Assembly: GCF_003259845.1 (NCBI RefSeq)
Contig: NZ_QLMJ01000011.1
Location: forward strand, 1 to 64,000
Direction: 5' to 3'
DNA: 64,000 bases
Origin: Actinoplanes lutulentus
GTDB taxonomy: Bacteria; Actinomycetota; Actinomycetes; Mycobacteriales; Micromonosporaceae
In this document: in pieces, positions 15,561 through 24,094 of the stretch
How the letters are laid out: every line of letters starts with the position of its first letter
Numbering within the stretch: the first letter of the stretch is position 1
Notes under the pieces: generated by a model
Told to the model about the DNA's origin: nothing
The model's input: the letters and a program-made list of their open reading frames with translations, nothing else
Database searches by the model: none
Position numbers and translations under genes: made by a program

Positions 15561-18131
15561 GTGGGCGGCGTGTACAGGGCGCTGCTGGTGTGCAACTCAC
15601 TGTATGAAGCGGACACGGCCGCGTTTCACGAGCTGCACGGGCCGCGTACCGATGGCCTTGCCCTGCGTGACGTGTTGCGCGACCCGGCGGTCGGGTTGTT
15701 CGACGAGGTCGAACTCTTGTCGGAGCATCCCCGGTTCGAGTCGGCGCGGGCCGTCAACCGGTTCTTCAGTGAAGCGGGTGAGGATGACGTCCTGCTGTTC
15801 TATTTCAGCGGGCACGGGCTGACCCGCAACGACACCTTCTTCATGTGCAGCCGGGACACCGACACGAAACTGCTGCTCTCGACCGCGATCTCGGGGCAGG
15901 AACTGGGCTCCTACGTGGGGGAATCGCCCGCACGGCAGAAGATCCTGATCTTCGACTGCTGCCACAGCGGCGCATTCAAAAGTTCGAAGGCGGCGTTGAT
16001 CGCCGCGGAGCTGGGAGGTTCGGGCCGGTTCGTGATCACCGCGACGCCGGCGAGCGGGCTGGCCAGAGATGCCGAGCGAGCCGGGCAGCCGAGCCCGTTC
16101 ACCCGGGCGCTGATCGACGGCCTGGTCTCGGGGGCCGTCGACGAGAACCGGGACGGGTTCGTCGACCTGGACGATCTCTACAAACACCTGGACGGCGCCC
16201 GGCCTGGTGGGACCGCTCCGCAGCGCAGGTTCGACGGCTCAGGGCTGGTCCGGATCGCCCGGCGCGTCGCGGCCGGGCGCGAACCGGCGCCTTCTCCGAC
16301 GACGGTACGCCTCGACGAGCTGCCGGACGACCTGCCGTTCCTGGACGTACCGACGGCGGCGACGTCCTGGAGCACCGAGCGGATCAACGAGTTCCGGGCG
16401 AACCTGAGGGACGACATCGTGCGCGCCATGCCCCGGGCGCTGACCGCGGCCGAGTTTCTGCAGCGCGCGAACCTGCTGCGATCGGGGCGGCTCACCCGGG
16501 CCGGCGCGCTGCTGTTCGGCGAGAGCCCGTCGGCGGTGCTGCCGGCCGCGATCGTGCAGTGCACCCGTTTCCACGGGGCGACCAAGGGCGTCGCCGTCGA
16601 CAAGGAGGACCTGCACGGTTCGATCCCCGAGCAGATCGTCCGCGCGGTCGAGTTCGTCGGTGCGCTGTCCCGGCGCGGCGAGGCACCCACCCAGGACTCG
16701 CCGATCGCCCGGCCGGTCTATCGCTATCCGATGATCGCCGTACGCGAGATCATCGCGAACGCGGTGGTGCACCGCGATTACGAGCACGGCGAGACCTGCG
16801 TGCACGTACGGGTCTTCGACGATCGCGTCGAGGTGAGCAGCCCCGGCAGCTGGACGGCTCAGACCATCACCGCTGGGGAAAGTCTGGCGCTGGAGCAGTT
16901 GGAGGGCGACTCCCATCGCCGGAATTTCCGGCTGGCGAGCCTGCTGACCTGGATGCGGCTCGTCGAGGGCGAGGGCTCGGGCATTCCGCGAGCGATCAAC
17001 GACTGCCGGGCGGTCGGCGCTCCCGAACCGGCGGTCAGCCAGCGAGCCGGCGTCGTCACGGTCACGATCCATCCCCGGAACGATGCGCCGGACCTGGCGA
17101 CACTCGACCTGATGAGCGTCGAGGAGGCCGCTTTCGCGCTGGAGCGGATGCAGCCGGACGAGGCGGTCGAGCGGCTCGCCGGCATGGCACCGGAGTACGC
17201 GGCCCGGCGGATCCGGCGAATGTCCTGGAAGAGCGTCGCGACCCTGCTGCGCCGGATGGACCCGGAAGACGCCGAACGCATTCTCCAGGCGATCGATCCC
17301 GCCGATTCGAATTCACGGCTCACCGACCTGCTCGACGAGGTCCGGATCGCGGTTCAGGAAAGGACCCGGGCCGGTGACGTGCCACCTCCCGCCGCCGAAG
17401 GCCATGGAAGAATCGTCATCCAGATCGAGCCCTCTGTGCTCAACGACAGAAGCCACATCGTGTCGAGCTGGAACGAGTGGGGCAAATCCGGGCTGATGCG
17501 CGGCGAGGATCGGCGGGTCATGTTCGATGACCTGCACCGGGTCACTCGAGAGATCATCGATTTCGCAGAGGCCAGATTCGCTGATCGGGACGGCCCTCTC
17601 ACGGTTGAGTTCGTTCTACCGTTCCAGCTGCTCAACGCACCGGTCGAGCGATGGGCGCGGCAGGGCGGGGCGGACTATCCCGTTCTGGTGCGCAGCCTGG
17701 ACCGGATGAGGAACATGAGTTGGCATCGCGTCTGGCGTAGGCGGTGGCGCACCCTTGCCGATACACCTGAAACGGCGGAGGCCTACTTCGTTCAGGACGG
17801 CATCGATCCGGCCCGGCTTGAGAACATTCTGCAGAAGAAGTCCACCGTCACGGCTCTGATTCTCGACAAAACGCCAGGCGCCGGCGGTGACGAGCAACTT
17901 GGCGCCGGACTGCGCTCAGGGGTCCCGGTGATCATTTGGAGTCGCAACGGCATGCACTACAGAATCCGGGACATGGTGAGCCAGCTGATCTCCAATGGCA
18001 GAATCGCCGACTTGCCGGAACGGATTCGCGATCTCCAACTGCGGGCTTTCCTGACCGAGCCGGGCGACCCGGACCACACCGCCGACGGGCTCGTGCTGCT
18101 CTGGGACGATCCGAACCACCAGGTGCCGTGA
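15561..18131 (+). CDS. EACC1-type caspase fused to RecG-like ATPase, MgtE_N-like and VMAP-C domains
   Basis: 856 residues, a multidomain protein of the type found in NTP-dependent conflict systems. (1) Caspase-fold peptidase, about 1-235: His85 in YFSGHG and Cys133/134 in FDCCHSG form the dyad, and the N-terminus YRALLVCNS matches caspases named EACC1-associated. (2) A region like the C-terminal half of AlbA_2/RecG-type ATP-binding proteins, about 268-505: TRAGALLFGES, REIIANAVVHRDY (N box), EVSSPG and GSGIPR; the AlbA_2 DNA-binding part is absent. (3) An alpha-helical MgtE_N-like segment, about 512-585 (VEEAAFALERMQPDEAVERL). (4) A VMAP-C-like domain, 616-856, with FVLPFQLLN, W.RRW, LRSGVPVIIW and terminal LLWDDP. 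GTG at 15561; a second GTG three codons on is possible and the mRNA may be leaderless. No vWA or MoxR partner is adjacent. Substrate and trigger are unknown. Confidence 0.85.
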   Translation: MGGVYRALLVCNSLYEADTAAFHELHGPRTDGLALRDVLRDPAVGLFDEVELLSEHPRFESARAVNRFFSEAGEDDVLLFYFSGHGLTRNDTFFMCSRDTDTKLLLSTAISGQELGSYVGESPARQKILIFDCCHSGAFKSSKAALIAAELGGSGRFVITATPASGLARDAERAGQPSPFTRALIDGLVSGAVDENRDGFVDLDDLYKHLDGARPGGTAPQRRFDGSGLVRIARRVAAGREPAPSPTTVRLDELPDDLPFLDVPTAATSWSTERINEFRANLRDDIVRAMPRALTAAEFLQRANLLRSGRLTRAGALLFGESPSAVLPAAIVQCTRFHGATKGVAVDKEDLHGSIPEQIVRAVEFVGALSRRGEAPTQDSPIARPVYRYPMIAVREIIANAVVHRDYEHGETCVHVRVFDDRVEVSSPGSWTAQTITAGESLALEQLEGDSHRRNFRLASLLTWMRLVEGEGSGIPRAINDCRAVGAPEPAVSQRAGVVTVTIHPRNDAPDLATLDLMSVEEAAFALERMQPDEAVERLAGMAPEYAARRIRRMSWKSVATLLRRMDPEDAERILQAIDPADSNSRLTDLLDEVRIAVQERTRAGDVPPPAAEGHGRIVIQIEPSVLNDRSHIVSSWNEWGKSGLMRGEDRRVMFDDLHRVTREIIDFAEARFADRDGPLTVEFVLPFQLLNAPVERWARQGGADYPVLVRSLDRMRNMSWHRVWRRRWRTLADTPETAEAYFVQDGIDPARLENILQKKSTVTALILDKTPGAGGDEQLGAGLRSGVPVIIWSRNGMHYRIRDMVSQLISNGRIADLPERIRDLQLRAFLTEPGDPDHTADGLVLLWDDPNHQVP

Positions 18132-18141
18132 TCCGACCGCG

Positions 18142-18606
18142 TCAGGACGGCTTCACCGGGATCGGGGCCGGGGGCTTGAGGCCCTCCAGGCGCAGCAGGG
18201 TGGTCACCCTGCGTGCGCCGATCCGGGGAAGGGTACGCAGAACCGCCTGAAGTTCCCGGGTATCAGCAGCCACCACATGCAGCAGGATGTCGTCCGGACC
18301 GGTGACCGCATCAGCGCGCAGAACCGCGGGGATGCCGGCCAGCGCCTCGGCGAAACGGGTGTCCGCGACCTCGGCGTGCTCGGCGAGCGCGACCAGCACG
18401 AACGCCTCGATGCGGTGGCCGGTCTTCTCCGGGTCGACGAGCGCGCGTACCCCGGTGATGACGCCGTCGGCGCGCAACCGCTGCACCCGGCGCAACGTCG
18501 CCGCGGGTGACAGGCCCACCTGCCGGGCCAGATCGGTGTTCGGCAGATCTCCTTGCTGTTGCAACAAATCCAAGATCACGCAATCTTTGTCATCCAGATC
18601 GGCCAT
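18142..18606 (-). CDS. Lrp/AsnC-family regulator
   Basis: 154 residues. N-terminal HTH (LDDKDCVILDLLQQQGDLPNTDLARQVGLSPAATLRRVQRL) and C-terminal RAM/AsnC ligand domain (ADAVTGPDDILLHVVAADTRELQAVL..LPRIGARRVTT). Such proteins sense amino acids and often control a neighbouring exporter. Divergent from the EamA transporter; an imperfect palindrome lies between them. Ends 11 bases from the convergent caspase gene. Confidence 0.92.
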   Translation of the reverse strand: MADLDDKDCVILDLLQQQGDLPNTDLARQVGLSPAATLRRVQRLRADGVITGVRALVDPEKTGHRIEAFVLVALAEHAEVADTRFAEALAGIPAVLRADAVTGPDDILLHVVAADTRELQAVLRTLPRIGARRVTTLLRLEGLKPPAPIPVKPS

Positions 18607-18620
18607 TCCGTGATGATAGT

Positions 18621-18645
18621 TGCGCTCAACCCTCCCGTTGGCGCA
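18621..18645. promoter_or_regulatory. possible Lrp operator
   Basis: TGCGCTCAAC, a six-base spacer, then GTTGGCGCA: an inverted repeat with one base missing in the right arm, between the Lrp and EamA starts. Confidence 0.4.
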
Positions 18646-18687
18646 CGAATTTGCCCGTCATCAGACCAGGTCCTCACTCTGAGCGGC

Positions 18688-19593
18688 ATGGTTCGTCGCG
18701 AAACTGCTCTCGTTGCCGTCACCGCCGTCTGGGGTGGCACCTTCCTCGTCGCCCAGCACGGGCTCACGGCGGCCGGTCCGTGGTCGTTCGTCGGTATCCG
18801 ATTCGGTCTCGCCGCTCTCGCGGTCGCCGCGATCTCGCTGCCCGCGCTGCGCGGCATCACCCGCCGCGAGCTCGCCGTGGGCACGCTGATCGGGATTCTG
18901 CTGGCCGCCGGGTACGGCCTGCAGACCGTCGGCCTCCAGACGATCCCCACGTCGACGTCGGCGTTCCTCACCGCGCTCTACGTCCCGATCGTCCCGTTGC
19001 TGCAGTGGCTGATCACCCGCACGGCGCCGACCGCCGCCGGCTGGAGTGGCATCGTGCTCGCGTTCGGCGGCCTGTTGCTGCTCACCGGGTCCTCGATCAC
19101 CGGGCTGCGGCCCGGCTTCGGCGAGATCGTCACGGTGATCAGCAGTGTCGCGGTGGCGGCCGAGATCGTGTTCATCAGCCGGTTCGCCGGTGGCGTGGAC
19201 GTGCGCCGGGTGACCGTCGTGCAGCTGCTCGTCTGCAGCCTGGTCGCCTTCGCGGTCCGGCCGATGGCCGGCGAGCCGCTGCCGGCGTCGTCCTGGACGC
19301 TGTGGGGCACCGCTGCCGCGCTCGGTGTCGCCACGGCCGTCATCCAGGTGACGATCAACTGGGCGCAGCGGTCGGTCTCGGCGACCCGGGCCACGATCAT
19401 CTACGCCGGTGAGCCGGTGTGGGCGGCGGTTTTCGGGCGGATGGCCGGCGAGCGCCTGACCGGAGCCGGCCTCACCGGTGGCTTGCTCATCGTCGCCGCC
19501 GCGCTGATTTCAGAGTTGGGCAAAAAACGTGAGCCGGGCAAGAAGCAACCACCCTGCACCACCCTTGCCGTGCAGCAAACGCTCGGAAAGTAG
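18688..19593 (+). CDS. EamA/DMT-superfamily transporter
   Basis: 301 residues with ten predicted membrane helices in two EamA repeats (ALVAVTAVWGGTFLVAQHGL; EIVTVISSVAVAAEIVFISR). Probably an amino-acid or metabolite exporter controlled by the divergent Lrp protein. ATG at 18688 puts the first helix seven residues in, as usual; the frame remains open upstream through the antisense of lrp. The C-terminus is basic (KKREPGKKQ). Twenty-three bases separate it from the GGDEF-EAL gene, which may be cotranscribed. Confidence 0.88.
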   Translation: MVRRETALVAVTAVWGGTFLVAQHGLTAAGPWSFVGIRFGLAALAVAAISLPALRGITRRELAVGTLIGILLAAGYGLQTVGLQTIPTSTSAFLTALYVPIVPLLQWLITRTAPTAAGWSGIVLAFGGLLLLTGSSITGLRPGFGEIVTVISSVAVAAEIVFISRFAGGVDVRRVTVVQLLVCSLVAFAVRPMAGEPLPASSWTLWGTAAALGVATAVIQVTINWAQRSVSATRATIIYAGEPVWAAVFGRMAGERLTGAGLTGGLLIVAAALISELGKKREPGKKQPPCTTLAVQQTLGK

Positions 19594-19616
19594 GAGGGCC
19601 GACCGAACTATCCTTC

Positions 19617-21863
19617 GTGCGCCCCTTCGAGAGTCTCAGGCGGGACCCTGTCCTGCTCACCCTGATCGGGATAACCCTGGTCGGATGTGGGCTCTTCTTC
19701 GTGTTCGCCGGCGACTCCAGCCTGCAGACCCAGATCTACTGGGCGACCCAGGTCCCGCTGGACGCCGCGCTCGCCCTCGGTGGCTGGCGTCTGCGGGGAC
19801 TCGCGCACACGCGGTACCGCCGCTTCTGGTCGATGATCGGCTTCGCCGGGGCGTCGTTCACCCTGGGCGATTCGTACCAGTTCCTGCACACCGTTCTCGC
19901 GCCCGGCATCCCGTCGATGAGCGGTGGCATGGTGCAGACCGTGTTCTTCGCGGTCGGCATGACCAGCAACGTCATCGCCTGCCTGATCTTCCCGCAGGGC
20001 CTGCGCACCCGCCGCGAGCGGTTCGTCTTCTGGCTCGACGCCACCACCGTGCTCGTCGGCGGCGGCGTCGTGGCCTGGTGCTTCGCGTTCAACCCGATCT
20101 CCAGCGTGCACGTCGACCGGACCAACGCCAGCGTCACCGCGGCACTGGTCCTGGTCGCCACGTTCTCCGCGACCAAGGTCGCGCTCATCAGGAACCCGCC
20201 GATGGCACGCATCGCGGCCTGGCCGATGGTCAGCGCCGCGATGATCCAGGGCGTCAGCACGTTCCTGCCCGGCGATTTCCAGAGCACCGAGCATGCGTAC
20301 GTCTTCGTGATCCGCCTGCTGCCGTCGGTCTGCATCGCCGTCGGCCCGTGGATCCAGGTCGTGCTTCTCCGCATCGGCGCCGTCCAGGACGAGCCAAAGC
20401 GACGACCTTACAGCCTTCTTCCGTACGGAATGATCGCTGTGACGTTCGTGGTGTTCTTCATGATGTTGCCGGACACGGCGACCTCCCAGCTCGTCGGAGC
20501 GACCGCCGGCGTCGTGGTGATCACCTGCCTGGTCGCCGGACGCCAGCTGGTCGCGTTCCACGACAACATGCAGCTGATCGAGCGGCTCGACCAGGCCAAC
20601 GCGGTCGACGGCCTCACCCTGCTGGCGAACCGGACCCACTTCACCGAGGAGATCCCGCGCCTGCTGACCCGGCAGTCGTCGATGCTGCACATCGACCTCG
20701 ATGACTTCAAGGAGATCAACGACACGATGGGGCACGCCGCCGGCGACACCCTGCTGATCGAGGTCGCCGACCGGTTGCGTGCCGCGGTACGCCCCGGTGA
20801 CCTAATCTCCCGGCAGGGCGGCGACGAATTCGCGATCCTGCTGCCCGGCGCCGGCCCGGACGACGCCGCCCTGATCGCCGACGAGATCCTGCGGCAGCTC
20901 GCCGTGCCGCTCGATGTCCGGCAGCACACCGTCGTCACCCGGGCCAGCATCGGCATCGCGCCGGCGCTGCCCGGCGACGAGGCGTCCGCGCTGCTCAGCA
21001 TGGCCGACATCGCGATGTACGAGGCGAAGCGGCGCGGCAAGAGCATGTGGGTGCACTACACCGACGACATGGGCGCGCGGGTCAGCGCCGAGGCCGTCCT
21101 GATCCGGGAGATGTCGCAGGCCATCGAGAACAACGAGTTCATGCTGGTCTACCAGCCGATCGTGCGGCTCGCCGACGAACGGCTCACCGGCGTGGAATCG
21201 CTGATCCGCTGGAACCACCCGACCCGCGGGCTGGTGTCACCGGTCGAGTTCATCCCCCTGGCGGAACGTACCGGGCAGATCGTCACCATCGGTCTCTGGG
21301 CGCTCGGCGAGGCCTGCCGGCAGGGTGCGGCGTGGCGGCGCGAACACCCGGAGGCGCAGAACATGTCGGTCGGCGTCAACGTGGCCGGCCGCCAGCTGCG
21401 CACTCCCGGCTTCGTCGCCGACGTGGCGGCCGTGCTCGCCACCACCGGGCTGCCCGCCGGCAACCTGACGATCGAGGTCACCGAGACCGCCGTCCTCGAC
21501 GACGAGGAGTCGCACGAGGCGATGGTGGGCCTGCGGGCGCTCGGCGTGAAGCTGGCCCTCGACGACTTCGGCACCGCCGCGTCGTCGCTCGGCCTGCTGC
21601 TGACCTGCCCGGTGACCTCGCTGAAGCTGGACCGCTCGTTCGTCGAGTCGATCACCACGGTCGGCCGGCAGTCGGCGGTCGCCACCGCGGTCAGCCAGAT
21701 GGCGAGCGCGCTCGACTTCGCGTCGGTCGCCGAGGGCATCGAGACCGTCGAACAGCGCGACCTGATCAAGAAGCTGGGCTATCAGTACGGGCAGGGATAC
21801 CTCTACTCGAAGCCGGTGGCGCCCGAGCTGATCGTGGAGCAGTGGGCAGCGGCGCGGGTATGA
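19617..21863 (+). CDS. membrane GGDEF-EAL c-di-GMP enzyme
   Basis: 748 residues. Eight to nine membrane helices (about 12-320) form an unassigned sensor module. The GGDEF domain (about 325-485) has an intact RQGGDEF active site and a RxxD inhibitory site (RPGD) five residues before it, so cyclase activity with product inhibition is expected. The EAL domain (about 500-745) reads ESL at the signature, with later motifs TETAVLDD, DDFGTA, KLDRSFV and EGIE retained; ESL variants can be active. It could both make and break c-di-GMP. GTG start at 19617. Confidence 0.92.
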   Translation: MRPFESLRRDPVLLTLIGITLVGCGLFFVFAGDSSLQTQIYWATQVPLDAALALGGWRLRGLAHTRYRRFWSMIGFAGASFTLGDSYQFLHTVLAPGIPSMSGGMVQTVFFAVGMTSNVIACLIFPQGLRTRRERFVFWLDATTVLVGGGVVAWCFAFNPISSVHVDRTNASVTAALVLVATFSATKVALIRNPPMARIAAWPMVSAAMIQGVSTFLPGDFQSTEHAYVFVIRLLPSVCIAVGPWIQVVLLRIGAVQDEPKRRPYSLLPYGMIAVTFVVFFMMLPDTATSQLVGATAGVVVITCLVAGRQLVAFHDNMQLIERLDQANAVDGLTLLANRTHFTEEIPRLLTRQSSMLHIDLDDFKEINDTMGHAAGDTLLIEVADRLRAAVRPGDLISRQGGDEFAILLPGAGPDDAALIADEILRQLAVPLDVRQHTVVTRASIGIAPALPGDEASALLSMADIAMYEAKRRGKSMWVHYTDDMGARVSAEAVLIREMSQAIENNEFMLVYQPIVRLADERLTGVESLIRWNHPTRGLVSPVEFIPLAERTGQIVTIGLWALGEACRQGAAWRREHPEAQNMSVGVNVAGRQLRTPGFVADVAAVLATTGLPAGNLTIEVTETAVLDDEESHEAMVGLRALGVKLALDDFGTAASSLGLLLTCPVTSLKLDRSFVESITTVGRQSAVATAVSQMASALDFASVAEGIETVEQRDLIKKLGYQYGQGYLYSKPVAPELIVEQWAAARV

Positions 21864-21890
21864 GCGTGAATTCGTATCCTGGGCGGCATC

Positions 21891-23315
21891 ATGACCCCAC
21901 TGCTCCCGGTGCTCGCGCTGCTGGCGTCCGCCCTCGCCCCGCCTGCTCCCGCGGCGGTCGCTGACCGGCCGAACATCGTGTTCGTGCTGGTCGACGACCT
22001 GTCGAAGAACCTCATCCCGTACATGCCGAACGTGCAGCGGCTGGAACGGGACGGGACCACGTTCACCAACTACACGGTCACCGACTCGCTCTGCTGCCCG
22101 TCGCGGGCGTCGATCCTGACCGGGCGGTACCCGCACAACACCGGGATCGTGAAGAACCACGGGTCGGACGGCGGTTTCCTGTTGTTCCGCAGCCGTGGTG
22201 AGGAGAAGTCGACGTTCGCCACGGACCTGCAGTCGGCGGGGTACCGGACCGCGTTCCTCGGCAAATATCTCAACGAATATCTGCCGGAGAGCGGGTATGT
22301 GCCGCCGGGCTGGGATCTGTGGGTCGCGGGCGGGAACGCTTACGACAACTTCGAGTACATGCTGAACGAGAACGGTTCGCTGGTCCGGTACGGCTCGCGG
22401 CCTCAGGACTATCTGACCGACGTTCTCTCGGTGAAGGCGCGGAGTTTCATCCGGTCGTCGGCTCAGGCCGGGAAACCGTTCGCCGTGGAGATCTCGACGT
22501 ACACCCCGCATCTGCCGTATCCGGCGGCGCCACGGGACGCGGAATCGTTCCCGGGGCTGACGGCGCCGCGCGGTTCCGCGTACGGAAAGGTCCCGAAAAA
22601 CGCGCCTGGCTGGCTCGCGCCGCACTCGGCGCTGACCGGCGCGCAGATCGCGCACATGGATCGTGGCTTCCGGCAACGGGTGCAGTCCGTGCAGGCGATC
22701 GACCGGATGCTCGGCGACCTGCGGGTGACGCTGGATAAAGCGGGCGTTGCTGATGACACCGTCGTGGTTTTCAGCTCGGACAATGGCTATCACATGGGCG
22801 AATACCGGCTCAATCCCGGGAAGCAGACCGCGTTCGACGTTGATGTGAACGTGCCGCTGGTGGTGGCCGGGGCGGGTGTCAAAGTCGGTCAGGTCAGTGA
22901 TGCGCTGGTGGAGAACGTCGACCTGCGGCCGACGTTCGGCGATCTGGCCGGGGCGCGGGTTCCGGGGATGGTCGACGGGCGCAGTGTCCGGGCGCTGCTC
23001 GGTGGGCTGGTGCCGCAGCAGTGGCGGACCGGGTCGCTGATCGAGCACAGCGACCCGGCTACCGATCCCGCCGATCCGGATTATCAGAAACAGTCAGAGA
23101 ACACGCCGCCGTCGTATGACGCGCTGCGGACGGCTGAGTTCACCTGGGTCGAGTACGTGGACGGGACGCGGGAGTACTACGACCGGCGGTCGGATCCGGC
23201 GCAGATGCTGAACCTGGCCGGCGGGCTGGACCCGGAGCGGGTGACCGAGTTGAGCGAGCGATTGCGGGCGCTGGCCACATGCGCGGGCAGTTCGTGCCGG
23301 TCAGCAGGCGGCTGA
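21891..23315 (+). CDS. secreted sulfatase
   Basis: 474 residues. Signal peptide of about 22 residues, then an alkaline-phosphatase-like sulfatase domain. The formylglycine signature C-x-P-S-R is present as C68-C-P-S-R72, followed by ASILTGRYPHN; metal-site aspartates D35/D36 lie in VLVDDLS, and later ligands in SSDNGYHMGEY. Cys68 must be oxidised to formylglycine by a separate enzyme. Resembles arylsulfatase/N-acetylglucosamine-6-sulfatase types; the substrate is unknown. ATG at 21891, 27 bases after the GGDEF-EAL stop. Confidence 0.9.
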   Translation: MTPLLPVLALLASALAPPAPAAVADRPNIVFVLVDDLSKNLIPYMPNVQRLERDGTTFTNYTVTDSLCCPSRASILTGRYPHNTGIVKNHGSDGGFLLFRSRGEEKSTFATDLQSAGYRTAFLGKYLNEYLPESGYVPPGWDLWVAGGNAYDNFEYMLNENGSLVRYGSRPQDYLTDVLSVKARSFIRSSAQAGKPFAVEISTYTPHLPYPAAPRDAESFPGLTAPRGSAYGKVPKNAPGWLAPHSALTGAQIAHMDRGFRQRVQSVQAIDRMLGDLRVTLDKAGVADDTVVVFSSDNGYHMGEYRLNPGKQTAFDVDVNVPLVVAGAGVKVGQVSDALVENVDLRPTFGDLAGARVPGMVDGRSVRALLGGLVPQQWRTGSLIEHSDPATDPADPDYQKQSENTPPSYDALRTAEFTWVEYVDGTREYYDRRSDPAQMLNLAGGLDPERVTELSERLRALATCAGSSCRSAGG

Positions 23316-23412
23316 CGGGGTCCACAGTGGGCAGGAGACGGTGACCGGGGTCGATCTCCGCGTTGATCGTTGCGGTTGTGGCCGGAATCCCAAGTCGGTT
23401 GCTGGCATGGAA

Positions 23413-23455
23413 TGAACCGTGATTCAATCCTTGCGATTGATTGAATCCGGATTCA
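23413..23455. promoter_or_regulatory. twin palindromic operator for the TetR operon
   Basis: TGAATCCGGATTCA (23442-23455) is a perfect 14-bp palindrome. TGAACCGTGATTCA (23413-23426) is a second copy with 11 of 14 bases equal, 29 bases upstream. Between them GATTCAATC and GATTGAATC form a further inverted pair. All lie within 61 bases upstream of the tetR start, typical for autoregulation by a TetR protein. Confidence 0.7.
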
Positions 23456-23473
23456 TAGCTTGGGGGTATCCGG

Positions 23474-24094
23474 ATGCCGTATCGGCAGACCGCTTTGACC
23501 AGGAAGAACGCGACCGAGAAGCGTGACGGGCTGCTTCGTGGGGCTCGCGCCCTGGTGGCCGCCGACGGGTTCAAGGCGGCCACCGTCGCCGCCATCGCGG
23601 CTCGGTGTCAGGCGAGCGTGGGGTCCGTCTACTCGTACTTCGACAGCCGCGACCGCCTCCTCGCGGAAGTGTTCCGCAGCGCCGCCGAGCATGAGATCGA
23701 GATGGTGCGCACGGCCGTCGCGGACACCGGGCAGCAGGCCACCGAGCGGCTCGCCGAGCTGATCCGGATCTTCAGCGGGCGGGCGCTGCAGGGGCGGCGG
23801 ATGGCGTGGGCGCTGCTGTTCGAGCCGGTCAGCCCGGTTGTCGAGGAGGAGCGGCTGGTCTACCGGCGGTCCTACACCGAGATCGGCGAACAGATCATCG
23901 GGGACGGGCTGCGCCGGGGCGAGTTCCTGCCGCAGGACGCCGGACTCGCCGCGTCCGCGGTGATGGGCGCGGTCTCCGAGGCGCTGGTCGGGTGGATCCG
24001 GCCGGAGAGCCCACCACCCTCGCCGGCGGTGCAGGCCGACGTCATGGACGGCATCCGGGTTTTCTGTTTCCGAGCGCTGGGAGCCACACGATGA
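23474..24094 (+). CDS. TetR-family regulator of an acyl-CoA-type operon
   Basis: 206 residues. N-terminal HTH (RDGLLRGARALVAADGFKAATVAAIAARC..SVGSVYSYFDSRDRLLAEVF) and helical ligand domain. First gene of a three-gene operon with a hotdog-patatin fusion and an AidB-like dehydrogenase; stop and next start overlap as ATGA (24091-24094). An acyl-CoA or lipid ligand is a reasonable guess from the neighbours. Two palindromic operators lie just upstream. Confidence 0.9.
   Translation: MPYRQTALTRKNATEKRDGLLRGARALVAADGFKAATVAAIAARCQASVGSVYSYFDSRDRLLAEVFRSAAEHEIEMVRTAVADTGQQATERLAELIRIFSGRALQGRRMAWALLFEPVSPVVEEERLVYRRSYTEIGEQIIGDGLRRGEFLPQDAGLAASAVMGAVSEALVGWIRPESPPPSPAVQADVMDGIRVFCFRALGATR

Noticed and set aside
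15845..17377. 510-codon open frame inside the caspase gene in another frame
   Set aside because: Arg/Gly-rich shadow frame; the caspase frame carries all recognisable motifs.
14916..18131. ATP-grasp and caspase genes as a two-component defence operon
   Set aside because: The ATP-grasp protein lacks its core and belongs to a general family not known from such systems. Adjacency alone is insufficient.
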